Shown one piece after another: positions 1 to 11,500 of a stretch of DNA of 64,000 nucleotides (position 1 is the first letter of the stretch; each line of letters opens with the position of its first letter). The DNA comes from Bin5 sp034422415 (GTDB taxonomy: Bacteria > Chloroflexota > Anaerolineae > Caldilineales > Caldilineaceae): NCBI GenBank assembly GCA_965202955.1, contig OZ241871.1:2480001-2544000 (forward strand), in the 5' to 3' direction. The notes under the pieces are model-generated. The model searched no databases. It was not told where the DNA came from and saw only the letters and a list, made by a program, of their open reading frames with translations. The translations under genes were made by a program, and so were the position numbers.

Positions 1-57
1 CTGCAAGAGCCTGCGTCTGCGGCTGTACACCGGGATCGGAAATACAAAACCGGAAGC

Positions 58-1314
58 TTACCGGTCTTTCCAGGCCGGCGCAGGGTAATTCAGCTCGGCG
101 ACTGCGGCGTTCGTCGGCGCGACGACCAGGATTTCACCGTTCTGGATCTGGATCGCGCCCATCGGTTTGGCGGCGTTGCGGCCCTTTTCGTCGAAACTGA
201 TCGGGCCGTAAAAGGTGACCACGTCAAGGTTGCGCAGGCTGGCGCGCACGGCGTCCGTTTCGATGGAGGCAGCTTGCTCAATCGCGATGTGCAGGGCCAG
301 CGCGGTCGCGGTCGATTCCGCAGCCTGATAGGTGGGCGGCTCGCCCCACAGGTTCTCGTAACGGGCCGCGTATTCGGCCGCGGTGCCGAAGTACTCGTCG
401 GCGTAGCTCATCGACGCCTCCCACTGGGTGGGGCCGATGACGAACTCGGAGTCGGCGCCGACCTCTTCGATCAGTTTCGGGTTGCTCGGGCCGACCGTGA
501 TTACCATGGCCTTGGGGTTGAAGTCCAACTCCTTGGCTGCGCGGATGAAGAGGACGGCATCGTTGAAGTGTCCGCCGCCGATGAATATATCCGGCTCCAG
601 CTCCTTGAATTTGGCCATGATCGCGCTGACATCGGCCACGTTGACGGGGTAGGTTTCGACGCCGAGCAGTTCCAGGCCATACTCCTCAGCCCAGCGCTGC
701 GCGCCATCAGCGACACTGGTAGGGAAGGCGGTGTCCTCGTAGGCAATGACGACGGTCCTGGCGCCCTGTTCAGAGAGCAGCTGCAGTGCCGACCGCGTGT
801 AGTTCACGGCCGGCGTCAGGACCGCGAACAGGTTCTGGAAGCCGCGTTCGAAGAGGGGCTCGGCCGCGCCGTTGCCCTCGATCATGATCTTATTGTACTT
901 TTCGGCAATCGCGCTGGCGCTCTGTGTCAGGAAGGAGCTGTACGGTCCCAGCAGGAAATCGACCCGGTCCTCGTTGATCAGCTTTTCCACCAGGCGGGCG
1001 GCTGTGTCGGGGTCACCCTCGTCGTCGTACATGATCAACTCGACCTTGTACCGTTCGTCTCCGACCTTGATGCCGCCGTACTCGTTGTTAACCCAGTCTA
1101 ACCAGACGCTGTAGCCCTGGCGCGTGTCCTTGCCTTCACGCGAGAATTTGCCGGTTTCGCTGACCGCGGCGCCGAGGTAGATGATCTTCTCCGTGTCCGC
1201 GTTTGTGCCGGCGGTCTCCGGCTCATCCACCGGCGCGGGCGGCGCCAGCGAGCAGGCGGTTGCGACAAGGGAAGTGATCAGCAGGAAGGTGAGTGGTAAC
1301 AGGAAGTGTCGCAT
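58..1314 (-). CDS. ABC transporter substrate-binding lipoprotein (branched-chain amino acid type)
   Basis: This is a type I periplasmic-binding-fold receptor (Peripla_BP_6, LivK-like) that would capture a small solute outside the membrane and deliver it to an ABC permease. The protein opens with a hydrophobic leader and a lipobox ending VATAC, so it is probably lipid-anchored. The body has the family look, with IIYLGAAVSETGKFS near the start, LLGPYSS, and YGPISFDEKGRNAAKP near the C terminus. I chose the ATG at 1314, not the longer frame from 1359, because a GGAGGG lies upstream of it and it puts the leader at the N terminus. No permease or ATPase gene is in the window, so the ligand cannot be assigned; partners may lie beyond position 1. 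Confidence 0.88.
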   Translation of the reverse strand: MRHFLLPLTFLLITSLVATACSLAPPAPVDEPETAGTNADTEKIIYLGAAVSETGKFSREGKDTRQGYSVWLDWVNNEYGGIKVGDERYKVELIMYDDEGDPDTAARLVEKLINEDRVDFLLGPYSSFLTQSASAIAEKYNKIMIEGNGAAEPLFERGFQNLFAVLTPAVNYTRSALQLLSEQGARTVVIAYEDTAFPTSVADGAQRWAEEYGLELLGVETYPVNVADVSAIMAKFKELEPDIFIGGGHFNDAVLFIRAAKELDFNPKAMVITVGPSNPKLIEEVGADSEFVIGPTQWEASMSYADEYFGTAAEYAARYENLWGEPPTYQAAESTATALALHIAIEQAASIETDAVRASLRNLDVVTFYGPISFDEKGRNAAKPMGAIQIQNGEILVVAPTNAAVAELNYPAPAWKDR

Positions 1315-1540
1315 TGTTCGGGCCCTCCGCAACTCTTGGACTCCGGAACCAGGCTTCATCTGAACTGACAGGATATTTCGCAGGATACGCCGCTCCCGCA
1401 GAGGGCGAGCAGGACGGATCCATAACCGATCTGATGATACTGTAAGGTATTTTCTGCTGTCAATTTGCCCGAGTGCGGGGGGCGCTTCATTTGCGGCTGT
1501 CCTGCATGGATTCTGGCTTTTGAGCGTGTTCCGGCATGGT

Positions 1541-1570
1541 TTGACCCATCGAAAACAGGAATGCTACAAT
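1541..1570 (+). promoter_or_regulatory. Sigma70-like promoter for the DUF1385 gene
   Basis: TTGACC (1541-1546) and TACAAT (1565-1570) are separated by 18 bases and sit about 115 bases before the DUF1385 start. The match to a housekeeping promoter is good but it is a sequence prediction only. The rest of 1315-1686 shows no convincing gene. Confidence 0.55.
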
Positions 1571-1686
1571 CATGTACGCTTCGGGCAGCTTCGGTTGCGC
1601 CGGCGCAGGCGGGGACAAACATCTGAGAGACTCGAATTCAGGGAGCGGTGGCAGATGCGCTGCCGCTTCATTTCATAGGCGGGCAT

Positions 1687-2670
<984 letters not shown>

Positions 2671-2712
2671 TCTTTTCGGGTTGCGATTATCGGGTTTCGG
2701 GGGACGTTCACC

Positions 2713-5700
2713 CTACGGGGGCTGCTGATTATACAGCTCCGCGTTGATGGCATCCGCCAGCAGCACTTGCTGGCGAGCGGCCTGATTCATGCGTCCCAAC
2801 TCGGCCATATAGCGCGCCATACTCCCCAAGTCGTTCAACTCAAGACCGTGCAGAGTCCGCAAAAAGGTGATCTGGAAGGGATCGCCCGTCAAGAGGCGGG
2901 GAATGCGTAAACTCTGCATAACGCCCTCGGTCAGATCGCTGTCCGGGTCGCCGGAGACGGCGGCGAATTCGACCGGCAGGCCGTAGGCGGCCAGGCGGTC
3001 GGAGACATCGTAGTTGGCCGCAGGTTTGGCGACGCTCCACATACTTTCGAGATAGCGCAGCGTTGCGGCGGAGACGGGTGTGAACGTCCCTTCGGGAGAA
3101 AAGGAGGTGAAATCCTCCGACGAGGCGATGTCTCGCCAGAGAAGATGCTCCAAGTTGTAGTCGCGGGCGAGCGTGCGCACGAACTCCCGTCGTGCGGCTA
3201 GATTCTCATCCTCGTGGAAGGATCTTTCGCCGGCTGCCTGCTGCGGCGTTTCTGTCGGCCCGGCCGCGACTGCGTCCTGCGCGCTGCGGCGGACGTAGGC
3301 GGCCAGGCTCTGCGCGAGGCCCCGCTGTCCATCCCCTCTCTGCGCATTGTCTTGCTGGCCGGTGAACAGGGCCGCGAGCTGGTCGCGTCGTTGGGGGGAG
3401 GTCCAGATTTCGCGCAGACGCCCTTCCCCATGGCGTCCTTCTGCGTCCTGGCGGCTGCGCATAAAGGCCTGGCAGCGTTCCCACAGCGCTGAGTTGAGAT
3501 GCGGGCGATAGAGATGGGTGCTGGTCACCCCTTCGGGCGGCAGGGGCGGCAGCGCCTCGCTGACCGACCATTCCTGCAGCAGCTCGCAGGTCTCCTCAAA
3601 GACGCGGTCCATCTGCTGCAGCATCTGTTGCAGACGTTCATGGACGCGTCCCAGCCCTCGTCGTACGCTCTCCTGCAAGCGGCCGTTCAGTTCGGCACGG
3701 GCCAGGTTCACCCGTTCCCGCCGCAGCATTCGAACGCGCCGCAACCGCGTCCGAAAAGAGATCATCGCGCCCAAAAACGCACCGAGCATAAGCCCGATGA
3801 AGGTGGCCGCGTTCGCCTCGCTCTCGACGAAATCGACGATTGCGCCGGCAAACGCCTCGTTCATCAGCCCCATGAGCGCGACCGCGTTTGCATCGCTCGC
3901 GACGATTGCGTCGATGTTGCCCGCCAACCCGGAACCGAACAGATAGAGCAGAGTCAGCAACACGATGCCGCTCAACAGGCCCCCCGCCCGCGTCATCGAG
4001 CCGAACAGTGACGGCTGGTCGCCGAGCGTGCGCATGTAGCGGGCGCGCCAGTCGCGCAGTTCCAGCTGGTGCTCGGCGTGACCGGCTCCGGCTGGCGAGA
4101 TGACGTCGTTGGCGAAGCTGGACAGCGCGTGGCGTTCCAGCCCCAGTTCGTAGAGCCACTGGTGGAGCTGCCGCCGCGCATGTACGATCCCTGCCGGCTG
4201 CGAACCGAGGAGGGTGAGCAACCTTGTGCGCTTGCGTATTGCGATGGCCGGCAGAAAGCGGGCGTCGCTGGCGTTGTGGGGCAGGCCGTCCTCGCGTAGG
4301 GCGGCCAGTCCCCAGGCAGAGTCCAACGCGCCGGCGCCGGTGTTTTCTTCAAACTGGGCCAGCATCTCCTGCAGGTGACTGTCGAAAGCGGCCTGCCAGC
4401 GGACCGGGTCCAGACCGCGCAGCTTGCGCGCCGTCGCGTTCGGTAGTATGTAGCTGGGGTGGACCGAGATCTGCTCAACCGATTGGGGATTGAGCTCGTT
4501 GAACAGGTGGGGCATCTGCTCGGTGAGTTGCGTCAACACCTGCTGCGACGTAGCGCCCAACTCCTGTAGAGGCGTCAACGGCTCCATGCTTGCAGCCGCG
4601 GCCGGCGGCGAAATGCCGGCCCCGCCCTCCGCCTCGGCGGGCAAGACCAGCTCGCGCAAGAGCCGTTTGCCTTCGTTTTCCTGCGCAGTCTGCAGTATAT
4701 AGTCAATCGGCAGATAATCTGCGGCTGCGCCCAGCAGGCTGTAGGGGCGTTCGCCGGCGTTGCGCAGGTCGATGCCGACCTGCTCATCGATGTAGGCGGC
4801 CCCGTCGGCGGCGATGAGAGACTGAAGCGCGTTGCTGACGAGAGCGGAAAGCTCGTAGCTGTTGCGGGCCAGGCCTTGATTGCTTTTTTCGCGGTCTACC
4901 AGGTAGATGCGGTCAAAGAGCGGTTGGCCCAGCCACTCTTCCGGCAGCGAGCCGCGGCTTGTACCGCGCTTGCCCAAATCCTGACGCATGGAGGCCGTAA
5001 ACTTGGCGAGATTGGCAGGACGCAGCCCGGTAAGCGCTTCCAGCTCCGCCATCGCTGCGTAGCAGGTGGCATCCTCGATGACCCGGCTACTGTCGGTTGC
5101 ATAGCTGCCGGCCGCGAATATGCCGACAACCTGGGCGATGTGGCGCTGTCCCAGGTAGTTGAGCTGATGCGCGATCGTCGGCCAGATCAGCGCTGAAGTA
5201 AGCGGTTCGAAGAGCGGCGCGATTACGTAAAGGGTCGTCTGCACGAAGGGATCGCCCGGCACGTGCGTGTCGGCACGGATCGGGTCGATGATATTGGATG
5301 CGACCAGGTGGGCGATGTGGTCACCTTCCTGCAGGCCCGCGCGAAATGCGTGCCTTCTGGTAGGCGGGTCGTGCGCGGTTTGCGCTGCGGGCGGCATGCC
5401 GGCGCCGCCGAGCGCATCGTCGCTTTGCTCGTCTTTGCTCGTCCTGCGGAAGGGCCAGGGCAGTCCTCTGCGGGGAGAAGAAGCGTTCCCGCGCCTTCCT
5501 GTGTTCGCCTGCCACTGCAGAGGGACCAGGTTTTCGCCGACTGCGGCCAGCAATTGGCTGGCCCGCCGCTGGCTGGCGGCAAGCGTCGCGGCGTGTCCGC
5601 CTGCGGCCGCGTTCCTGGAACGGTCCAGCTTGTGCAGCAGGCGTTCCAGGTAGAAGGGCGGCAGCCGGTTGTCGCGCAGGGTAAACAGGCTGAGGTCAAG

Positions 5701-5901
5701 TTCGCCCTGTTGATCGAGATGATCGGAGGGAAGGAGGGCTGCAAAACGGGTGATGCGGGTCAGGTCGGGGCCGTCGATACCGGTGGCGATGCGTTGTTCC
5801 TGGGCAGCCTGCAGGCGCGGCGCCAGATGGAGCATTGTCTGCAAGCCCCATCCGCCAAAACAGAGTATCGCGGCTCGGCTACGCGTTGCGCCGGGAAGCA
5901 T
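2713..5901 (-). CDS. Membrane-anchored degenerate tubulin-like protein (third gene of vWA/tubulin operon)
   Basis: This 1062-residue protein has no obvious named family, but three blocks line up with the tubulin-like protein encoded just upstream. CFGGWG (14-19) matches the GVGGMG loop. TTLYVIAPLFEPLTSA (222-237) followed by VVGIF (258-262) and CYAAMAELEAL matches VYVVSSLCGGTGAG, VVGIF and AYAALKEL. A block near residue 390 (YSLLGAAADYL) matches YLVYSSFAASAIV. The nucleotide-binding GGTGAG loop is replaced by FEPLTSA, so GTP binding is doubtful. Two hydrophobic segments at about 640-715 are followed by a basic, helical stretch (RTRLRRVRMLRRERVN) and a long C-terminal region. The start is 97 bases after the tubulin gene stop. 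I infer a membrane partner or adaptor for the intact tubulin homologue. Confidence 0.75.
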   Translation of the reverse strand: MLPGATRSRAAILCFGGWGLQTMLHLAPRLQAAQEQRIATGIDGPDLTRITRFAALLPSDHLDQQGELDLSLFTLRDNRLPPFYLERLLHKLDRSRNAAAGGHAATLAASQRRASQLLAAVGENLVPLQWQANTGRRGNASSPRRGLPWPFRRTSKDEQSDDALGGAGMPPAAQTAHDPPTRRHAFRAGLQEGDHIAHLVASNIIDPIRADTHVPGDPFVQTTLYVIAPLFEPLTSALIWPTIAHQLNYLGQRHIAQVVGIFAAGSYATDSSRVIEDATCYAAMAELEALTGLRPANLAKFTASMRQDLGKRGTSRGSLPEEWLGQPLFDRIYLVDREKSNQGLARNSYELSALVSNALQSLIAADGAAYIDEQVGIDLRNAGERPYSLLGAAADYLPIDYILQTAQENEGKRLLRELVLPAEAEGGAGISPPAAAASMEPLTPLQELGATSQQVLTQLTEQMPHLFNELNPQSVEQISVHPSYILPNATARKLRGLDPVRWQAAFDSHLQEMLAQFEENTGAGALDSAWGLAALREDGLPHNASDARFLPAIAIRKRTRLLTLLGSQPAGIVHARRQLHQWLYELGLERHALSSFANDVISPAGAGHAEHQLELRDWRARYMRTLGDQPSLFGSMTRAGGLLSGIVLLTLLYLFGSGLAGNIDAIVASDANAVALMGLMNEAFAGAIVDFVESEANAATFIGLMLGAFLGAMISFRTRLRRVRMLRRERVNLARAELNGRLQESVRRGLGRVHERLQQMLQQMDRVFEETCELLQEWSVSEALPPLPPEGVTSTHLYRPHLNSALWERCQAFMRSRQDAEGRHGEGRLREIWTSPQRRDQLAALFTGQQDNAQRGDGQRGLAQSLAAYVRRSAQDAVAAGPTETPQQAAGERSFHEDENLAARREFVRTLARDYNLEHLLWRDIASSEDFTSFSPEGTFTPVSAATLRYLESMWSVAKPAANYDVSDRLAAYGLPVEFAAVSGDPDSDLTEGVMQSLRIPRLLTGDPFQITFLRTLHGLELNDLGSMARYMAELGRMNQAARQQVLLADAINAELYNQQPP

Positions 5902-5998
5902 AGGAAGTTTTGCGTTTCTAGTTTTCAGTTGTCTGCTCGTCAGGCGTTGAGGGCATATATTGACGAGCCACGGACAATGAAAAGTTTATGACTGGGAA

Positions 5999-8461
5999 CT
6001 AATAGTCCTCGGTGATTTCGGGCAGATCGACCCAGGCGGGATGGAGATGAAACTCCTCGCGCGCGGGGAAATCACGCTCGTTCTCATATTGCGCCCGAAA
6101 CTCGTCCAGACGGTCGATCAGTGTCACCGGCAGGCCGTGGACGATCCATACGGCGTCCATGCGGCCGGTGTCGCCGGTGGGAATCCATTTGATGTCCTCC
6201 TGGCCAATCATCGCCATCGCCAGGTTTGGGTCGTCGTGGCGGGCGGACGGGGTCGCCGCGAGGCGAATGTGCTCCAGATTGCCGTCGTGGAAGCTGAAGC
6301 GGTCTGAGTCCCAGCGGATGTACGGGTTGAGGCGATCGAGCCACTGCTGCACGCGGTTGTTGGGCAGGGGCCGCGATTGTTGTGTTTCCTCGCCATGCTG
6401 CACATCGATGATGTGCCGGATGTCCACGCACTGCAGCACGCGGCCCAGGAGACTCCGTTCGTTGGCGATTGCGTTGGCGAGATTGGCGAAAAGCTCCTCG
6501 GCGGATACGGGCTGGCCGCTGCTGGAAATGCGGTCGATGACGGGCCCCAGCAGGGTCTCCCAGTCGCTTGGGTAGACGACCTGCGCCGCGTTGCGGTAGA
6601 AATGTTGCAGGTAGTCGCGCCCGACCGCGCCGGTCTCCAGTTCATAGTAGGTGTTGGTGCTGGCCGTGCCGTCGGGTATGCGGGGATCGATTCTGTCTGC
6701 GGCCCTTCTTGCCGCGTGATTGGCCCGCCCCAGCGCGCTGCCGGCGTTGTCAATCTGCGTTCGGAACAGTTCGCGCATCTGCGTGCTGTGAGAGAAGAGC
6801 CGTTCCACCAGGACTCGCTCCAGCCGGTCGCGGCGCTGGTTCAGGCGGGCGCGGGCCTTGCGCTGGCGCATGTCGCGCGCGCGGTCGCGTGCCTGGCGCG
6901 GGTTGAAGGCGGCCAGCAGCAGGTCGCCGAAGCTTCCCGCAATCTGGCCGATCTGTTCAGCAGCGCCTCCCTGCTGCGCCAGCAGCGAGCGCCAGCCGGC
7001 GCGGCCCTCCTCGGTCACGGGATGATTGTTGACAAGGAAGAGCCTCTGCTTGATAAGAGACTCCATCGGCGCGGTCGAGGGGTTGGGCGGCGCAAGCAGG
7101 TCGGCCAGGGTAAGTGCGCCGCGCAGCCCTGTTTCCAGCACGGCCTGGCGAAATGCGCTGTCGACTGCGGTCTTGAAGCCGAGCCACGCCCCGCGCTGCT
7201 CTTCGACCTCCTCGACCAGATCCTCCAGCCGGTCGTTGTCCAGCGAAAGATAGCGGGCGCGCATGCGCGCAAGCAGCCCCTGCCAGATCGAAAGTATCTT
7301 CTGACGGCTCTGGGCGGAGATGGGCTGGCGCGGGTCGTTGAGCTCCGGCCCGGCGGCCAGTCGCCTCATGCAGTCGGCCAGGAAGGCCTGCTGCCAGAAG
7401 TTGACCAGCGTCTCGTCCGGCGCGACGATGGCGGACGCGGCAAAGCTGCTGTAAACGAGATAGTTGCCCTTTTTCGGGCTGCGCTCGTTCACTACTTCGG
7501 CCGCGGCCACACTACCCGACATGCGCTCGCGCACGACGTTGACCTCCAGCCCGAGGATCTCGCTGCTGAGATGGCTGATGGCCGTCAGTTGGATGAGATG
7601 CGCGGCCAGATTTTCGGCGTCGGTTTTGCGCGCCAGGCTGCGGCCGTCGCGGTTGGTGCGCCCGACCAGAAAGATGAAGTCGAACGGGGCATACGGCGCG
7701 TCGGGCAGGGCGCGCTGCTCGCTGGGGTAGAGTTCGTGGAACTGCTGCGTCTCCTGAAAATAGTTCAGCTCCTTCAGGGCGGCGTAGGCGTTGGCCTTGA
7801 TTCGCCGCCGTTGCAGGTCGCTGTTTATCTCTTCTTCGAGGACGTCCGGCAGGAAGAAAATGCCGACGACGCGAGCGTTGCTGCGCACAAGTGCGCGCAC
7901 GCGGTGGGCCACGTCCATGAACATGCCGGCACCCGTGCCGCCGCAGAGGCTGCTGACGACGTACACGAGCTGGTAGTTGCTCATGACCGGGAAGCGGCGG
8001 TTCTGCGCCATTTCCAGATCGCGGATCTTGTCGAGGGCCGCGTACTTCGTCTCCAAGAGCCGCTTGAAATTTACGTAGTTGCGGAAGAACGAGAGCCGCC
8101 CGATTGGCCGCAACTGTTTGGCGCCATTATGAATATAGCCCAAGGGAATCGAAGGATAGTCCCACCAGCGGGCGATCTCCGGGTGGTTTTCGAGATTGTC
8201 GACCAGCCGCGTGGCGTCGAATTTGCCCATATAGGCCGATTCATCGGCGTAGAGAGGCTCCTGATCGAGCCGGTTGATCAGTGGTTCGGTGTCCAGCGCC
8301 AGGAGCTGAATCATCGCCGGCAGCGATTCACCGCCCCAGGCCTTTCGCAGCCGCCGCTTGACCGCGCGCACGGCATTCGTGCCCATTCCGCCTACGCCGA
8401 CGACGAGCGTCGGATAGATTGTCGGCTTTTCGCTGATGAACGGGGCCCCGCTCTGCTCCAT
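5999..8461 (-). CDS. Tubulin/FtsZ-like GTPase (Tubulin_2 type)
   Basis: The 820-residue protein carries the tubulin/FtsZ GTPase signature. There is a glycine-rich T1-like loop GVGGMG at 22-27, a diagnostic T4 loop CGGTGAG at 173-179 preceded by a strand (QLVYVVSS), then VVGIFFLPDVL and KANAYAALKEL. Family members are predicted to bind GTP and polymerise; tubulin-like proteins of this large type were previously linked to vWA proteins in genome-context work on membrane remodelling (recalled from Makarova and Koonin, 2010). The C-terminal half is long, with an arginine-rich helical stretch (RQARDRARDMRQRKARARL), and has no membrane segment. The start is supported by a GAAGGAAA ribosome site. It lies between a vWA protein gene and a degenerate paralogue in one operon. 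Confidence 0.88.
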   Translation of the reverse strand: MEQSGAPFISEKPTIYPTLVVGVGGMGTNAVRAVKRRLRKAWGGESLPAMIQLLALDTEPLINRLDQEPLYADESAYMGKFDATRLVDNLENHPEIARWWDYPSIPLGYIHNGAKQLRPIGRLSFFRNYVNFKRLLETKYAALDKIRDLEMAQNRRFPVMSNYQLVYVVSSLCGGTGAGMFMDVAHRVRALVRSNARVVGIFFLPDVLEEEINSDLQRRRIKANAYAALKELNYFQETQQFHELYPSEQRALPDAPYAPFDFIFLVGRTNRDGRSLARKTDAENLAAHLIQLTAISHLSSEILGLEVNVVRERMSGSVAAAEVVNERSPKKGNYLVYSSFAASAIVAPDETLVNFWQQAFLADCMRRLAAGPELNDPRQPISAQSRQKILSIWQGLLARMRARYLSLDNDRLEDLVEEVEEQRGAWLGFKTAVDSAFRQAVLETGLRGALTLADLLAPPNPSTAPMESLIKQRLFLVNNHPVTEEGRAGWRSLLAQQGGAAEQIGQIAGSFGDLLLAAFNPRQARDRARDMRQRKARARLNQRRDRLERVLVERLFSHSTQMRELFRTQIDNAGSALGRANHAARRAADRIDPRIPDGTASTNTYYELETGAVGRDYLQHFYRNAAQVVYPSDWETLLGPVIDRISSSGQPVSAEELFANLANAIANERSLLGRVLQCVDIRHIIDVQHGEETQQSRPLPNNRVQQWLDRLNPYIRWDSDRFSFHDGNLEHIRLAATPSARHDDPNLAMAMIGQEDIKWIPTGDTGRMDAVWIVHGLPVTLIDRLDEFRAQYENERDFPAREEFHLHPAWVDLPEITEDY

Positions 8462-8581
8462 ATCAGGTTTCCTTCAAACGTTCTTCGTGGTTGGCTCTTC
8501 GCTTCTCGTGTCTGCGCTCGTCCGCAGGCGTGCGCTGAAAGCCAGCAGACAGTAGCTGACGTCCAGGCTGATTCCCGTCGT

Positions 8582-11500
8582 CTACGCCCAAGGGCCGGCG
8601 GAGCCCGCGCCGGCAGGGGAGCTGCCCCAGGCATTGTCGGGCGGATCGAAGTCACCGGACCCCTCGCGTGCGGACGGGTCCGAATCCCAACTCACCTGTT
8701 CCCAGGTTGAGTCCCAGCCGGCATTGTGTCTGCCCGCGGCGGCCGCGTCTGCGAAGTTTTCGAACGCGGGCGCGACGCCGGCGGCGCCTGCCGGGCTTCC
8801 AGCCATCGGAGGAGTTGCTCCGCCCATCTGCCTTTGCAAACCGTCGACATCTGACGCGGCAAATGCGGCGTCCGGTTGTGGAGTCAGAGGGGTTTCCTGT
8901 CCAGGCAGGGTGATCGGTTCGTCATCATCCACATTGTACCCGCGACTGCGGGTGCGCGCCACCATGATGAGCAGCCCCAGCAGAATCAGCGGCCCGCTGC
9001 ACAGAACGAGTGGGAAGGTATAGAACGGACGCAGCCACCACTCGACATAGCGTTGGTAGAGGGTAGGGCTGAGGAAATTGATGTCGACCGACCGTGTTTC
9101 GCCGACCAGGCCGGAGATGCTCAGGATCAGCTCTCCGCTGTAGAAGGAGCCGCGCAGGGCATCCTTGGGGAGGGCTTTGCGCGCAACCAGCGTTACGGGA
9201 ACTTCGAAGAACCCTTCGTCATCGGGCAGTCCGTTCACTTCGACCGGCGGGGCTTCGAGGTACTGTTCATCCAGTGTCATCACGCCGTTGCCGGTTTCGC
9301 CTGATGCGGCGACCCCGACCACCTGCACGACGAAAGGCGTTTTGCCGTCAAAGCGCAGGAGCAGCGTCTCGGTCGCTCTTTCGCCCGCCCGCCCCAGGTT
9401 GCCGAAATCGAGCGCGCCGGCGAGGCTCCACTCCACGTCGCGAATCTGCAGACGGAAGGGTAGCGTATCCGAGAGGACATCGAAGTCCTGGCCGGGGCCG
9501 GCCAGGCTGAGGACGCCGTGGCAGCTGCCCGGCGTCATCGGTGTCTGGCTCTGCAGCCGGATGGGAAGCGCCCAAACGGTCTGGATGGCCTGTTGCCAGC
9601 TGTCGGAGCCGCTGGCTTCGCCGCCGCTACTGCTGTCTGCGGGCGCGGCGGGCAGCAGGTCGCCGGCAGTGGCGGTCAGGCCGCTGCAACTGCTTTCGGT
9701 CAGCTCGACTGTGAGCCGGAAGGGGGTGTCCGAGTTGTAGGCGACGGGAAGCATGATCTCCTCGTCGAGCCGGAAATTCGGCGATGTATCGAAGAGCAGC
9801 TCGCCGAAGTCGGCCTCCTGTACCTGAATACGCGCTTCGGAGCGGGGGATGTTCAGCGCCACCGGCAGCGAGGGCGCCGGCCGGACCTTCACCTCCATCG
9901 GCAGGCCGGCGGGGTTGAGAGCGGACAGATTCAACTGGCCTTCGTATGCGCCGGGGCGGAGCAACTCCAGGCCCTCCACGCGCAGCAGGGCGGCCTGGCT
10001 GCCATGTTCCGGCACTTCGATTGAGAAGTTGAGTGATGTTTCGCGCACGATTTCACTCGTGTCGGAGCGGCGCAGGATCAGCGAGGCCTCTAGCGTACCG
10101 ATCTCCTCGACCGTGCTGGCCTGCACGGTCAGGGGCCAGCCTTCGAGCGGCATTTTCGCCAAGTCGATGTCGGTCGGCAGACCGCGTACATAGATCGCCG
10201 GTTCGACTTCCAGCGGCGTGCGCGCGAAGTCGCCGAAACGGACCCCGTCAACCACCGCTGTCACGAGGAAGAGCGCCTCGTAATCATGACCGTCCTGCGG
10301 GGTAAAGCCGTCGTCGGAGCAGAGAGGGCTGCGACCGGCAGCCGGACTGTGGCAGTTGAGCCCTGTGCGGTAGACGCTCTGGCTGTCGCCGCCGGTGACG
10401 TCGTATACGTAGACCGCGGCATGCAAATCCTGTGCCTCAACGCCGTCGGCAAAGCCGATCTGCAGTACGAGGCTTCCGTCGTCGCGGATGCCGGTATTGG
10501 TGGCTGTAGGCGAAAGGACCCGGGCCTTGGGCAGATCGTCGCGGGCCTGCAGGCGGAAGGTGCGGCGCAGTTGCAGCGGGTGCCTGTCCTCTCCCAACTG
10601 TAACGTCAACTCGTCCGGGCTGCCGGCAAGCTGCTGGGCGGCGACATTCCGCCCGCTGACGGGATCCTGGCCCAGGCCGGGGAGCGGCGTTGTGCCGTTG
10701 AGAAGCAGCGGCTCGTCGGCGGCGGGGCCGGCGCCGGCAACAACGATTAACGGCGAACCGCCGGCCGGATAGTAGCGTGTCGAGGCCGGGTGGCCCTGGA
10801 CGCTCGGCGGCGGAAAGAGCAGTTCCGGGTAGCTGTCCGTCTGGACGACGGCAAAGCTGCTGAGGTCGCCGGTTTTGGCGACCCATTCCCCGGCTGGCAG
10901 CGGCGCGACCGCGACGTTCAGGTCGATATTGCCATCGTCGAGAATGCTCTGCGTCTGAACCGGCGCGCCATCCCTTTGCACTGCCGTGATCGCCGCGCGC
11001 GGGCTGACGAAGGCGATGCTGCCCGCGCCATGGCCGTTGCGAATCGAAATCGTCAGGTCACCGGCTATGTTGCGCCGCGTGACGACCGAGCGGTCCGACT
11101 TCATTTCGGCGAAGATTTCGCTGAAGATGAGCAGGAGGTCCTGCGAGCTCTTGGCCTCGCGTGCCCGGGTGGAGTGGCTCTTGATGAAATCACCGGCGCA
11201 GCCGGCATCAGGATTGCAAAGGATCACGGGGTAGAGGAGCGCGCCCGCGTCCTCGATCTGTGCCAGCAGACTGGCAATGACGGGGCGTTGGCCGGGCACG
11301 TGCAGCGGCGCGGTCGGTTCGCCATCAGTCAGCAGGAGCACATACTGGCTGCGGTTGGGGTCACTGTGTGTGTCGAGCAGCTGCAGCGCCTCGCGCAGGC
11401 CCAAATCCATGCGTGTGTAGCCGCGTTCGACATAGTCATCGGGCGCCTGCAGCGTCGCGGCCAGCCGCCGGCGGTTTTCGGCGCTGCCCATCTGCTGCAG

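Noticed and set aside
274..1101. A long plus-strand frame inside the substrate-binding protein gene
   Set aside because: Antisense shadow; the minus strand has a leader, a lipobox and family motifs.
6377..8710. A 777-codon open frame on the plus strand across the tubulin-like gene
   Set aside because: It is the antisense shadow of a gene with clear GTPase motifs and has no recognisable domain; high GC keeps antisense frames open.
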